From Devosia sp. (GTDB taxonomy: Bacteria > Pseudomonadota > Alphaproteobacteria > Rhizobiales > Devosiaceae): 64,000 nt of DNA. The position numbers and the translations under genes are program-made. The stretch covers positions 2,405,501 through 2,469,500 of the forward strand of contig NZ_CP075529.1 in NCBI RefSeq assembly GCF_025809055.1. Direction: 5' to 3'. Each line of letters begins with the position of its first letter. Position 1 is the stretch's first letter. Under the pieces are notes generated by a model. The model did not search any database, was not told where the DNA came from, and was given only the letters and a program-made list of their open reading frames with translations. Below, one piece after another: positions 1 to 8,623 of this stretch.

Positions 1-1242
1 ATGCGCGAGATCGGCCGCAATGCGCGCCTGGGCGCCAATGCGCTGAAGATCGCCACGTCCGAACAGAAGCGCACGGCGCTGATGACGGCGGCCGGCGCCA
101 TCAATGCCCACCGCAAGAAAATTCTCGCCGCCAACGAGATCGACATGGCCGCGGCCAGGGAGAAGGGCATTTCCGGCGCCTTCCTCGACCGGCTGCTTCT
201 GACCGATGCGCGCATCGACGGCATCATCGAGGCGGTCAAGACCATAGCCGAACTGCCCGATCCGGTCGGTTCGGTCATTGCCGAATGGGACCGGCCCAAT
301 GGCCTCCATATCGAGCGCGTCCGTACCCCGCTCGGCGTCATCGGCGTGATCTTTGAATCGCGCCCCAATGTCACCGCCGACGCCGGAGCGCTCTGCATCA
401 AGTCGGGCAATGCCGTCATCCTGCGCGGCGGCAGCGACAGCTTCCATTCCTCGACCGCCATTGTCGATTGCCTGCTCGATGGCCTGCATCTGGCTGGCCT
501 GCCGGTCGAATGCGTGCAGCTGGTGCCCACCACCGACCGCGCCGCCGTTGGCGAGATGCTCAAGGGCCTCGACGGCAATATCGATGTCATCGTGCCGCGG
601 GGCGGCAAGTCGCTGGTCGCCCGCGTCCAGTCCGAGGCGCGCGTGCCGGTCTTTGCCCATCTCGAGGGCCTCGTGCATGTCTATATCGACAAAAGCGCCG
701 ATCTCGACAAAGCCGTTTCCGTCACTCTCAATGCCAAGATGCGCCGCACCGGCATTTGCGGCGCCGCCGAGACCCTGCTGGTGCACAAGGATGTGGTGGC
801 CACCCACCTCAAGCCCATCATCGCGGCGCTTGTTGCAAAAGGCTGCGAAATCCGTGGCGACGCCACCGTCCTGTCGATGATCCCCGACGCCGTGGAAGCC
901 ACCGAGCAGGATTGGCGCACCGAATACGAGGACGCGATCATCTCGGTAAAAATCGTCGACAACCTCGAGGCGGCCATCGCCCATATTGAGCACTATTCGT
1001 CCCACCACACCGAGGCGATCATCGCCGAGGATGCCGAGGCGGTCGAAAAGTTCTTCAACGGCATCGACTCGGCCATCCTGGTGCACAATGCCTCGACCCA
1101 GTTCGCCGATGGCGGCGAGTTCGGCTTCGGCGGCGAAATCGGCATCGCCACCGGCAAGATGCACGCCCGCGGCCCGGTCGGCGTCGAACAGCTCACCAGC
1201 TTCAAATACCGCGTCCGCGGCAACGGGCAGACAAGGCCTTGA
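1..1242 (+). CDS. proA: Gamma-glutamyl phosphate reductase, possibly 5'-truncated by the window edge
   Basis: This enzyme makes glutamate-5-semialdehyde from gamma-glutamyl phosphate with NADPH, the second step of proline biosynthesis in the cytoplasm. The sequence shows the family fold from the first residues (IGRNARLGANAL) and the catalytic-cysteine segment RRTGICGAAETLL near residues 245-257. At 413 residues it is slightly short for the family. The ATG sits on base 1 of the window, and homologues usually carry a few more residues before this point, so the true start may lie outside. The neighbouring order proA-nadD-rsfS-rlmH is typical of Rhizobiales. Identity is very secure; only the 5' end is uncertain. 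Confidence 0.95.
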   Translation: MREIGRNARLGANALKIATSEQKRTALMTAAGAINAHRKKILAANEIDMAAAREKGISGAFLDRLLLTDARIDGIIEAVKTIAELPDPVGSVIAEWDRPNGLHIERVRTPLGVIGVIFESRPNVTADAGALCIKSGNAVILRGGSDSFHSSTAIVDCLLDGLHLAGLPVECVQLVPTTDRAAVGEMLKGLDGNIDVIVPRGGKSLVARVQSEARVPVFAHLEGLVHVYIDKSADLDKAVSVTLNAKMRRTGICGAAETLLVHKDVVATHLKPIIAALVAKGCEIRGDATVLSMIPDAVEATEQDWRTEYEDAIISVKIVDNLEAAIAHIEHYSSHHTEAIIAEDAEAVEKFFNGIDSAILVHNASTQFADGGEFGFGGEIGIATGKMHARGPVGVEQLTSFKYRVRGNGQTRP

Positions 1243-1257
1243 GACTGGCTACGAACT

Positions 1258-1412
1258 CCGCACTTCCCCTCTCCCCTTGCGGGAGAGGGTGGATCGGCCA
1301 AGGGCCGAGACGGGTGAGGGGTTCTCTCCCCGTGCTCAACTCTACAGGTCAGATCGCAGGCCCCTCATCCGCCCCTGCGGGGCACCTTCTCCCACAAGGG
1401 GAGAAGGAAAGG
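1258..1412. repeat. Intergenic CCCCTCTCC/GGGGAGAAGG hairpin repeat (family A)
   Basis: The gap between proA and nadD holds two inverted-repeat blocks. One pairs CCTCTCCC with GGGAGAGG, and the other pairs CCTTCTCCC with GGGGAGAAGG around CACAA. Both are joined to GGTGAGGGG and CCCCTCATCCG segments. Related blocks recur near 24.5-24.7, 31.8-31.9, 35.8, 42.6 and 46.6 kb. They look like REP-type dispersed palindromes. The last block ends about 14 bases before the nadD start and contributes GGAGAAGG/GGAAAGG to its leader. Confidence 0.7.
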
Positions 1413-1423
1413 CGGAAAACTCC

Positions 1424-2062
1424 ATGACCCTGCGCGCACCCATCCGTATTCCGGGCATCACCACCATGCCGCCTTCCGCCCCGGGCATGCGCATTGGCCT
1501 TTTCGGCGGCTCGTTCAATCCCATCCATGAGGGCCATCTGCTCGTCATGGAGGAGACCCTGCGCCGGCTGGAGCTCGATGCACTCTGGGTGCTGGTCACC
1601 CCCGGAAACCCGCTCAAGAACAATGCCGCCCTGCCCCCGCTCGCCGATCGGGTGCTGGCCGCGCGCGCCCGCATCACCGATCCGCGCATCCGCGTCACCG
1701 GCTTCGAGGCCGAAAAGGGTTTCACCTATACTTGGCAGACGGTGCGCTTTCTCACCACGAGCCTGCCGGGGCGGCGCTTTGTCTGGATCATGGGCGCCGA
1801 CAGCCTGGCCGATTTCCATCGCTGGGAACGCTGGCGCGATATTGCCGCCGCGATCCCCTTTGCCGTCTATGTGCGACCCGGTTCGGGCCGCCGGGCCCTG
1901 GCCTCGCGAGCCGCAGCCACGCTCGACCACGCCCAGCTCGACGAAAGTGACGGTCCGCTCCTGGCTTCGGCCGCGCCGCCCGCCTGGATCTATCTCCAGG
2001 GCCGGCAGTCGAGCCTCTCCTCGACCGCCATTCGCGCCGCGCGCGGCCCAAAGGCGGGGTGA
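1424..2062 (+). CDS. nadD: Nicotinate-nucleotide adenylyltransferase
   Basis: NadD adenylates nicotinate mononucleotide to deamido-NAD, the penultimate step of NAD synthesis. The nucleotidyltransferase motif GLFGGSFNPIHEGH appears after a 24-residue N-terminal extension, and the C-terminal ISSTxIR-type motif is present as SSLSSTAIR. The protein is 212 residues, normal for the family. I chose the ATG at 1424 because GGAAAGG lies just upstream and alphaproteobacterial NadD proteins often have a short extension. The ATG at 1487 is the alternative. It sits in the conserved proA-nadD-rsfS block. Confidence 0.93.
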   Translation: MTLRAPIRIPGITTMPPSAPGMRIGLFGGSFNPIHEGHLLVMEETLRRLELDALWVLVTPGNPLKNNAALPPLADRVLAARARITDPRIRVTGFEAEKGFTYTWQTVRFLTTSLPGRRFVWIMGADSLADFHRWERWRDIAAAIPFAVYVRPGSGRRALASRAAATLDHAQLDESDGPLLASAAPPAWIYLQGRQSSLSSTAIRAARGPKAG

Positions 2063-2242
2063 CCAGCGCCCGATCTTGCGAAAACGGCCGAGAAGGCGCA
2101 TATTGGCCAAGTGTGATCATTGTCACCGGAACAGGAACAGACGGCTTGCCGTTCAGTCGACGCCGCAACATTCCGATCAACAACCAAGGATGCTCAACTT
2201 TCGCATGACCCATGCCCGCGCATGGGCGGAAGGCCGTTTCTG

Positions 2243-2635
2243 ATGGCCGCGCTGCCCACCAACAACCGCCCCGCCGAAGCTGCGGCCCTGGCCGCCACCG
2301 GCAAGCCGCTGATCGATCTCATTCTCGACACGCTCGAGGATGCCAAGGCCGAAGAGACCGTTGCCGTCGACATTACCGGGAAGTCCTCGCTGGCCGACCA
2401 CATGGTCGTGACCTCCGGACGCTCGCACCGTCACGTCGCCGCCGTCGCCGATCAGGTCATTACCGCCCTGCGCGACAATGGCCACGGCAAGCCGCGTGTC
2501 GAGGGCCTGCCGCATGCCGATTGGGTCCTGGTCGATGCCGGCGACGTCATCCTGCACATCTTCCGCCCCGAAGTGCGCGAGTTCTACAACATCGAAAAGA
2601 TGTGGCAGGCCGATTTTTCGGCCGATCAGCACTGA
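2243..2635 (+). CDS. rsfS: Ribosomal silencing factor
   Basis: RsfS (Iojap/YbeB family) binds ribosomal protein uL14 on the free 50S subunit and blocks joining to 30S when nutrients are scarce. The family core is visible: KAEETVAVDITGKSSLADHMVVTSGRS spans roughly residues 34-60, and DWVLVDAGDVILHIFRPEVREFY lies near the C-terminus. Length is 130 residues. The frame is open further upstream to 2120, but the ATG at 2243 has GGAAGG about nine bases before it, so I prefer that start. It follows nadD as in most Rhizobiales. Confidence 0.93.
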   Translation: MAALPTNNRPAEAAALAATGKPLIDLILDTLEDAKAEETVAVDITGKSSLADHMVVTSGRSHRHVAAVADQVITALRDNGHGKPRVEGLPHADWVLVDAGDVILHIFRPEVREFYNIEKMWQADFSADQH

Positions 2636-2654
2636 TCGGTTCACCCACCGGGTC

Positions 2655-2674
2655 ATTCCGGCGAAGGCCGGAAT
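2655..2674. repeat. Short hairpin ATTCCGGC/GCCGGAAT
   Basis: An 8-bp inverted repeat separated by four bases lies in the rsfS-rlmH gap, within the context GTCATTCCGGC...GGAATCCATG. This is the very common proteobacterial repeat type found in many genomes. A relative with arms TCCCCGC/GCGGGGA occurs at 42767-42784. Confidence 0.6.
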
Positions 2675-2736
2675 CCATGTGCGGCTCTGCCCGCGGAAGC
2701 CGGCCCGACGGTAATCAGCCACGCTGGGACACATAA

Positions 2737-3219
2737 ATGCGCATGTTCATCGCGGCCGTCGGCCGAATGAAGAACGGGCCAGAGCGCGAGCTTGTGGCCC
2801 GTTACCTCGACCGCGCCGCCGGCTCCGGCAAGCCCCTGGCACTGACCGGGTTCGACGTCACCGAACTCTCCGAATCCCGCGCCGGCTCCGCCGCTTCCCG
2901 CAAGGCTGAGGAGGCCAGGGCCATCCGCGCCGCCCTGCCCGATGGCATCGTGGTGGCGCTGGACGAGCGCGGCAAGGCGCTGACATCTGAAGCCCTCGCC
3001 TCCCAGATCGGCCGCTGGCGCGACGACGGCCGGCCGGCTGTCGGCTTTGTCATCGGCGGCGCCGACGGCATCGACCCGGACCTCGTGAAATCGGCTGACC
3101 TGGTCGTCAGTTTCTCGCCCATGGTCTGGCCGCATCAGCTGGTGCGCATCATGCTGGCCGAGCAGCTCTACCGCACAACCACCATATTGTCGGGACACCC
3201 CTATCACCGCGGCGATTAG
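2737..3219 (+). CDS. rlmH: 23S rRNA (pseudouridine1915-N3)-methyltransferase
   Basis: RlmH is a SPOUT-class methyltransferase that uses S-adenosylmethionine to methylate pseudouridine 1915 in helix 69 of 23S rRNA on assembled 70S ribosomes. The protein is 160 residues. It carries the SAM-binding segment FVIGGADGI near residues 104-112 and the diagnostic C-terminus that includes QLYRTTTILSGHPYHRGD. The ATG at 2737 opens on the conserved start MRMFIAAVGRMK. Its place directly after rsfS supports the call. Confidence 0.95.
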   Translation: MRMFIAAVGRMKNGPERELVARYLDRAAGSGKPLALTGFDVTELSESRAGSAASRKAEEARAIRAALPDGIVVALDERGKALTSEALASQIGRWRDDGRPAVGFVIGGADGIDPDLVKSADLVVSFSPMVWPHQLVRIMLAEQLYRTTTILSGHPYHRGD

Positions 3220-3259
3220 CGGTCTCAAGCGCCAGCAGTGTGCTACCGCAAAGGTGATT

Positions 3260-3279
3260 ATGGTTAAGCAATGTTAACC
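3260..3279. promoter_or_regulatory. CtrA-like site upstream of the EnvC-like gene
   Basis: The sequence holds ATGGTTAA (the complement of the TTAACCAT half-site) followed by TTAAC, forming an inverted repeat GGTTAA-N6-TTAACC at 3262-3279. It lies 62-81 bases before the ATG at 3341. The CtrA consensus is TTAA-N7-TTAA. Here the spacer is six, so this is a near match rather than a perfect box. Confidence 0.35.
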
Positions 3280-3340
3280 GGCTCTTTGCCCCCTGCTTGC
3301 TATTGTCCCAACCATTGATTCGGGCGCCCGAGGAGTGTTC

Positions 3341-4765
3341 ATGGCCACGAGGCCAGCAAAAACCGTCAGCGTGACCCTGGCCGGCCTGTTGCTGTCCGGC
3401 GCCATGATCATGCCCTTGCTGGCGCAGACCGATCCCGCTCCGGCCCCAGCCGAAACGACGACGGCCGCCCCCGAAGCGGACGCGGTGCCGGCCACCCAGA
3501 CGCCGGCAGAACCCCTGCCGGAGGGCGCAGAACCGGCGCCTGCAGAAGCCGTGACGAGCGATCCCGAACCGGCACAAAGCAATGCCTCCGACCTTGAGGA
3601 GGTGGAGGCCACATTGAGCCTCAGCCGCGAGCGGATCGAAGCGCTCAAGGCCGAAATCGCCGACATGGAAGGCGATCGCACCCAGCAGAACGCCGCGCTG
3701 ATTGCGGCCGCGCAGCGGGTCAAACTGGCCGAAATCGAGATCACCGATATCGAAGAACGCCTCTCCGACCTCATCGTGCGCGAATTTGCCGTGCGCGGGC
3801 GTCTCGACGGCGCCGATGCCGAAATCGCCAATGTCCTGGCGGCTTTGGAACGCATTTCGCTCAACCCGCCACCGGCCCTGATCGTCGACCCCGACGATGC
3901 CCTGGGTTCGGCGCGCGGCGCCATGCTGATCGCCGCCATCGTGCCGCAACTGCGCGAAAAGGCCGATGCGGTGGCCGCCGACCTCAAGCAATTGACCGAC
4001 ATCAAGGCCGCAGCCCTCGAGGAAGAGGCCGTTCTCAAGGCCAATCACGACGTGCTGGAAGAAGAACAGTTGCGCATCGCCACCCTGATCGCGGCCCGCC
4101 GCCAGGGCATCACCCAGATGAGCGCGGCCCTCGCCGCCGAAGAGGATGAGGCCAGGGCCCTGGCCGAAAAGGCCGCGAGCCTGCGTGAACTGGTGGCGGC
4201 GCTCAGCGAGAAGGCCGCAGCCGGTGCGACGGCCGCCCCCGCCACCAGCACGCCCGGCGCCATGCCGGCCCTGTCGCCCGAGGCGATCCAGACTGCCTTT
4301 GCCAATGCCGCCCGCACCGAACCGGCCGTGCCGTTTCCGCTGGCGCGCGGCTATCTGGCGCCGCCCACCAATGGCGTGACCGTGGTCGAATTCGGCGCCA
4401 ATGACGGGCTGGGCGGCATCGCCCATGGCCAGTCGGTCGTCACCCGCGCCGAGGCCCAGGTGGTGGCGCCCGCCGATGGCTGGGTGCTCTATACCGGGCC
4501 CTATCTCAATTATGGCCAGATTGTCATTCTCAATACCGGCGGTGGTTACACGGCCCTTCTGGCTGGGCTCGAGACCATTTCGGCCCAGACCGGCCAGTTC
4601 GTCCTCATGGGTGAACCGCTGGGCACGATGGGATCGCGCACAATCGGGCGATCAGTGACGACCAATGCTGGAAACGATCAGCCCACCCTCTATATTGAGC
4701 TGAGACAGAACAACGAGCCTTTCGACCCGGACGGGTGGTGGGCCACAAGTGAACAGACGGGATAG
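3341..4765 (+). CDS. EnvC-like murein hydrolase activator (degenerate M23/LytM)
   Basis: This is a predicted periplasmic protein of the EnvC/NlpD class, which switches on septal amidases rather than cutting peptidoglycan itself. After a signal peptide (hydrophobic stretch to about residue 28, then LLAQ) there is an Ala/Pro-rich linker, a long coiled coil (about 60-250) and a C-terminal LytM domain (about 335-474). The usual HxH zinc-ligand motif is replaced by YTALLAGL, so the domain looks non-catalytic, as in EnvC. The ATG at 3341 follows AGGAG by five bases; a GTG at 3335 overlaps that ribosome-binding site and was not chosen. It lies five bases before ctpA, so the two are probably co-transcribed. 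Confidence 0.85.
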   Translation: MATRPAKTVSVTLAGLLLSGAMIMPLLAQTDPAPAPAETTTAAPEADAVPATQTPAEPLPEGAEPAPAEAVTSDPEPAQSNASDLEEVEATLSLSRERIEALKAEIADMEGDRTQQNAALIAAAQRVKLAEIEITDIEERLSDLIVREFAVRGRLDGADAEIANVLAALERISLNPPPALIVDPDDALGSARGAMLIAAIVPQLREKADAVAADLKQLTDIKAAALEEEAVLKANHDVLEEEQLRIATLIAARRQGITQMSAALAAEEDEARALAEKAASLRELVAALSEKAAAGATAAPATSTPGAMPALSPEAIQTAFANAARTEPAVPFPLARGYLAPPTNGVTVVEFGANDGLGGIAHGQSVVTRAEAQVVAPADGWVLYTGPYLNYGQIVILNTGGGYTALLAGLETISAQTGQFVLMGEPLGTMGSRTIGRSVTTNAGNDQPTLYIELRQNNEPFDPDGWWATSEQTG

Positions 4766-4770
4766 CCTCC

Positions 4771-6189
4771 ATGCGTTTGCCGACCCTTCGCGTCGCCGCC
4801 CTTTGCGCGGCGCTGCTGGTGCCAGTCACGGTGCTCATCGCCCAGGACCAGGCGCCGCCGCCCGCGCCCGCAGAAGAAGCCCCCGCTGACGAATCCCCCA
4901 TCGAGGATCCCAATCCGAGCGGTGAGGCGCCCGAGCCAACCGAGGCCGAAAAGGCCGCGGCCTCTCGTACGCCCGAGGAAATCTATTCGGACCTCAACCT
5001 TTTCGGCGAAATCTTCGACCGCATCCGCGCCGAATATGTCGATCCGCCCGACGAGCAGGAACTGATCCGCGCCGCCATCCAGGGCATGCTGAGCTCGCTC
5101 GATCCGCATTCGGGCTACCTGCCACCGGCCGATTATGACGAGATGCGCCAGGATACGTCCGGCCAGTTCGGCGGCCTGGGCGTCGAGATCATCATGGAAG
5201 ACGGGATCATCCGGGTGGTTTCGCCCATTGACGAGACCCCCGCCGCCAAGGCCGGCATCCTGGCCAATGACCTGATCGTCGAGATCGACGGCGCCCAGGT
5301 CGATGGCATGACCCAGGACGAGGCGGTCGACCGCATGCGCGGCCCGGTGGGCACCAATGTGACCATCACCGTCATCCGCGAGGGCGTCAACGAACCCCTC
5401 GAATTCGAATTGACTCGCGACACCATTTCCATGCGCGCCGTGCGCTGGAGCATGGAAGGCGATGTTGCCGTCTTGCGTCTCGCCCGCTTCTCCGAGCAGG
5501 CCTATATCGGCATCGAGCGCGCCATTGCCGACATTTACGAGGAACGCGCCGATACGCCGCCCAAGGGCATCATCCTCGATCTGCGCAACAATCCGGGCGG
5601 CCTGGTCGACCAGTCGGTCTATGTCGCCGATGCCTTCCTCAATCGCGGTGCCGTGGTGCTGACCCGGGGCCGTAGCGATCGCGAAAGCGCCCGCTATGAC
5701 GCCCAGGCGGACGATCTGGATGCCAAGCTGGCCGATATTCCCATGGTCGTGCTGATCAATGGCGGCTCTGCTTCCGCCTCCGAGATCGTTGCCGGGGCCC
5801 TGCAGGATCACAAGCGCGCCACCCTGGTGGGCACGCGCTCCTTCGGCAAGGGATCGGTGCAGTCGATCATCTCGCTGGGTCCGGATGGGGCTATGCGCAT
5901 CACCACGGCGCGCTACTACACGCCGAACAACCGCTCCATCCAGGCCCTGGGCATCACCCCCGACATCGAGGTCCGCCAGGTGGTTCCAGAGGAATTCCAG
6001 GGGCGCGACGAGATCATCGGCGAGGCCGGGCTCGAGGGCCACATCACCATTGAGGGCCAGGAAGAATCCTCGGTGGGCTCGTCGGTCTATGTCCCGGTCG
6101 ACAAGGCAGAGGATACCCAGCTCCAATATGCCATCCGCCTGATCAATGGCGAGGAGACCGATCCGGCCTTCCCGCCCACGGGCGACTGA
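4771..6189 (+). CDS. ctpA: Carboxyl-terminal processing protease, S41 family
   Basis: CtpA is a periplasmic serine protease that trims or degrades envelope proteins, often cell-wall hydrolases. A signal peptide (to about residue 25) precedes an acidic low-complexity linker. A PDZ domain (about 125-205, with GGLGVEI) is followed by the S41 catalytic domain. The nucleophile motif GGSASASEIV starts near residue 332 and the general-base lysine is Lys360 in RSFGKGSVQ. Length is 472 residues. It starts five bases after the EnvC-like gene, a pairing common in Rhizobiales that suggests joint control of wall cleavage. Confidence 0.94.
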   Translation: MRLPTLRVAALCAALLVPVTVLIAQDQAPPPAPAEEAPADESPIEDPNPSGEAPEPTEAEKAAASRTPEEIYSDLNLFGEIFDRIRAEYVDPPDEQELIRAAIQGMLSSLDPHSGYLPPADYDEMRQDTSGQFGGLGVEIIMEDGIIRVVSPIDETPAAKAGILANDLIVEIDGAQVDGMTQDEAVDRMRGPVGTNVTITVIREGVNEPLEFELTRDTISMRAVRWSMEGDVAVLRLARFSEQAYIGIERAIADIYEERADTPPKGIILDLRNNPGGLVDQSVYVADAFLNRGAVVLTRGRSDRESARYDAQADDLDAKLADIPMVVLINGGSASASEIVAGALQDHKRATLVGTRSFGKGSVQSIISLGPDGAMRITTARYYTPNNRSIQALGITPDIEVRQVVPEEFQGRDEIIGEAGLEGHITIEGQEESSVGSSVYVPVDKAEDTQLQYAIRLINGEETDPAFPPTGD

Positions 6190-6270
6190 GGCACCGCCAT
6201 GCTAAACTGGGCGGATAACCGGCTGATTCGCGCCGGTTTCCGCCCGACCCCGCCGTGACAGGTGCCGCCC

Positions 6271-7386
6271 ATGGCCAATGACCTCAGCACGCCGCTGACC
6301 GGACGCCGCGCCCGCAGGCGCGCCGGCCGGCGCTTTCATTTCCCGCTGGCGCGGCTCCTGTTCCTTCTGATCGGCCTCATCATCGGCGGCGTGGTGGTGC
6401 GAATGATCATGGTGGATGATCCCGATGGCGGCCGCCCCACCAGCGAGGTGGCCATCACCTCGACCCGCGACGGCAATGCCGTGGCCAATTCCGTTTCCAG
6501 CGGGCCGGCAACCATCACCGCCGATCCGGCGCAATATCCGGCGGGCAATACGCCTGCGGCCACCCCGGCTCCGCCGAGCGGCCAGATCCCGGACCGGTTC
6601 GGCGCCCTGCCCGACCTCGTCGAGGAAACCGCCGTCGGTGCCATCCCGCGCATTTCGGGGACCGGGCTCTCGCCCTTTGCGGCCTATCGCTACCCGTTCG
6701 ACACCACGGCCATCGCTTCGACGCCCATGGTGGCCATTGTCGTCACTGGCCTTGGCATCAACGAGCAGGGATCCCTCGAGGCGGTTGACCAATTGCCGGC
6801 CGAGGTGACCCTCGCCTTTGCGCCCTATGGCCGCTCGCTCGAAACCACCGTGGCTGCCGCCCGCACCGCCGGCCACGAGGTCATGCTCGAGCTGCCGCTC
6901 GAACCCTTCGACTATCCGCAGAACGACCCCGGCCCTCATACGCTGCTGACCGGCGAGGCGCCGCGCGCCAATCTCGACAAGCTGTTCTGGCTGATGGCCC
7001 GCTTCGGCGGCTATTTCGGCGTCATCAACAATATGGGCGCCCGCTTCACCGCCTCGGCCGCGGACCTTGCGCCGGTCATGGAAGAGCTGGGCACGCGCGG
7101 CATCGGCTATCTCGACGACGGGTCATCCAACCGGTCGCTGACTGCGCAACTCTCGGGCGCCAACAAGGTGCCCTATGGCCGGGCAACCCAGGTGATTGAC
7201 GCCAATCCGGCCCGCGCATCCATCCTCTCAGCGCTGGCCAGCCTTGAAAACCAGGCCCTGGAAACCGGCAGCGCCGTGGGTATCATCAGCGCGCTGCCCA
7301 TTTCGGTGGCCACCGTGGCCGAATGGTCGCGGGAACTCGCCGCCAAGGGTATCGTGCTGGTTCCGGCCAGCGCGCTGATGAAGTAG
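6271..7386 (+). CDS. Divergent polysaccharide deacetylase (DUF610/YibQ) family protein
   Basis: The protein starts with a basic segment and one membrane span (about residues 26-46), then a Pro/Ala-rich linker, then a domain from about residue 145 (STPMVAIVVTGLGIN) to the end that matches the divergent polysaccharide deacetylase family. Recognisable segments are VTLAFAPYGR, EVMLELPLEP and YFGVINNMGARFT. Biochemical activity is unproven for this family; association with peptidoglycan amidase genes is common. I prefer the ATG at 6271 because ACAGGTG precedes it by six bases; a GTG at 6262 is possible. It sits between ctpA and rppH, its usual place in Rhizobiales. Confidence 0.85.
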   Translation: MANDLSTPLTGRRARRRAGRRFHFPLARLLFLLIGLIIGGVVVRMIMVDDPDGGRPTSEVAITSTRDGNAVANSVSSGPATITADPAQYPAGNTPAATPAPPSGQIPDRFGALPDLVEETAVGAIPRISGTGLSPFAAYRYPFDTTAIASTPMVAIVVTGLGINEQGSLEAVDQLPAEVTLAFAPYGRSLETTVAAARTAGHEVMLELPLEPFDYPQNDPGPHTLLTGEAPRANLDKLFWLMARFGGYFGVINNMGARFTASAADLAPVMEELGTRGIGYLDDGSSNRSLTAQLSGANKVPYGRATQVIDANPARASILSALASLENQALETGSAVGIISALPISVATVAEWSRELAAKGIVLVPASALMK

Positions 7387-7393
7387 AGACGCC

Positions 7394-7930
7394 ATGCCAG
7401 CCCGCCCCGACCGAGACTCCCTGCCCTATCGTGACTGCGTGGGCATCGTGCTGTTCAACGCGAGCGGCAATGTGCTGATGGGCCGCCGCAGATCGGAAGG
7501 CGATCCGGACAAGTCCGCCGCCCTCGGTCACGCCTGGCAATTGCCGCAGGGCGGCATCGACGAGAACGAAGACCCCCTGCGTGCCGCCATGCGCGAACTG
7601 CACGAGGAAACCAGCGTCACCTCGGTAAGCCTGCTCGCCGAAGCGCCGGAATGGATCTATTACGATCTGCCCGATGAACTCATCGGCACCGCCTTCAAGG
7701 GCAAATATCGCGGCCAGCGCCAGCGCTGGTTTGCCTTTGCCTTTACCGGCCCCGAAAGCGAGATCAATGTCGAAACGCCCGGCGGCGGCAAGTTCAAGCC
7801 CGAATTCGATGCCTGGCGCTGGGAGCGATTGCATCAGGCGCCGGCGCTGATCGTGCCGTTCAAGCGCCCGGCCTATGAGGCGGTCGTCGCCGCCTTCAGC
7901 GACATTCCCCAGCGGTTCACAAAGACCTAG
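7394..7930 (+). CDS. rppH: RNA 5'-pyrophosphohydrolase (Nudix)
   Basis: RppH removes pyrophosphate from the 5' end of transcripts and so starts mRNA decay. The Nudix box is clear at about residues 54-76: GGIDENEDPLRAAMRELHEE, followed by TSV where most Nudix proteins have a glycine. The opening LPYRDCVGIVLFN and the PDELIGTAFKGKYRGQRQRWF segment are diagnostic of the RppH subgroup. Length is 178 residues. It begins seven bases after the DUF610 gene stop, so it belongs to the same transcription unit. Confidence 0.93.
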   Translation: MPARPDRDSLPYRDCVGIVLFNASGNVLMGRRRSEGDPDKSAALGHAWQLPQGGIDENEDPLRAAMRELHEETSVTSVSLLAEAPEWIYYDLPDELIGTAFKGKYRGQRQRWFAFAFTGPESEINVETPGGGKFKPEFDAWRWERLHQAPALIVPFKRPAYEAVVAAFSDIPQRFTKT

Positions 7931-7934
7931 ACGC

Positions 7935-8621
7935 ATGAAGACCATTGGCCTTATCGGCGGCATGAGCTGGGAATCGAGCGCCCACTACTATGCGGCGATC
8001 AACCGGGAAACCGCCAGGCGACTGGGCGGGCTGCACTCGGCCCCCCTGATCATGCATTCCGTCGATTTCGCGCCCATCGCCGAATTGCAGTCGGCCGGCC
8101 AATGGGACGAGGCCGGCCGCCAGCTCAACGCGGTGGCGCTGGCCCTTGAGGCCGCCGGCGCCGAAGTCCTGGGCCTTGCCACCAATACCATGCATGTCGT
8201 TGCCGACACGCTATTGGCCGGGGTCAGCATCCCCTTCGTGCATATCGCCGACCCGACCGCCGAGGCCCTTCTGGCCGACGGCTATGACACGGTTGGCCTT
8301 CTGGGCACCCGCTTCACCATGGAGATGGACTTTTACAAGGACCGGCTTCGCGCCAGGGGCCTCAACCCGCTCATTCCCGAAGTCGGCCGCACCAATCTCA
8401 ATGGCATCATCTATGAAGAACTGTGCCGCGGCGTGGTGCGCGAGCCGTCGCGCACCATCTATGTCGATGCCATCACCCAGTTGGCGGCGCGCGGCGCCCA
8501 GGCGGTAATCCTGGGCTGCACCGAAATTGGCATGCTGATCGACGACGCCAGCTCGCCGCTTCCCACCTATGACACCACCGACCTGCACGCCAGGGCGCTG
8601 GTTGCGGCAGCCCTGGGCTGA
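7935..8621 (+). CDS. Aspartate/glutamate racemase family protein
   Basis: Members of this family interconvert amino-acid enantiomers with two acid/base residues, usually two cysteines. The fold is recognisable from IGLIGGMSWESSAHYYAAIN at the N-terminus. The first catalytic motif reads LATNTMHVVAD, with Thr in place of the usual Cys, while the second is intact (ILGCTEIGML). This Thr/Cys pair is the one described for Escherichia coli YgeA, which acts on L-Asp and L-Glu. The 228-residue protein starts four bases after rppH stops. Substrate is inferred only. Confidence 0.85.
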   Translation: MKTIGLIGGMSWESSAHYYAAINRETARRLGGLHSAPLIMHSVDFAPIAELQSAGQWDEAGRQLNAVALALEAAGAEVLGLATNTMHVVADTLLAGVSIPFVHIADPTAEALLADGYDTVGLLGTRFTMEMDFYKDRLRARGLNPLIPEVGRTNLNGIIYEELCRGVVREPSRTIYVDAITQLAARGAQAVILGCTEIGMLIDDASSPLPTYDTTDLHARALVAAALG

Positions 8622-8623
8622 TC

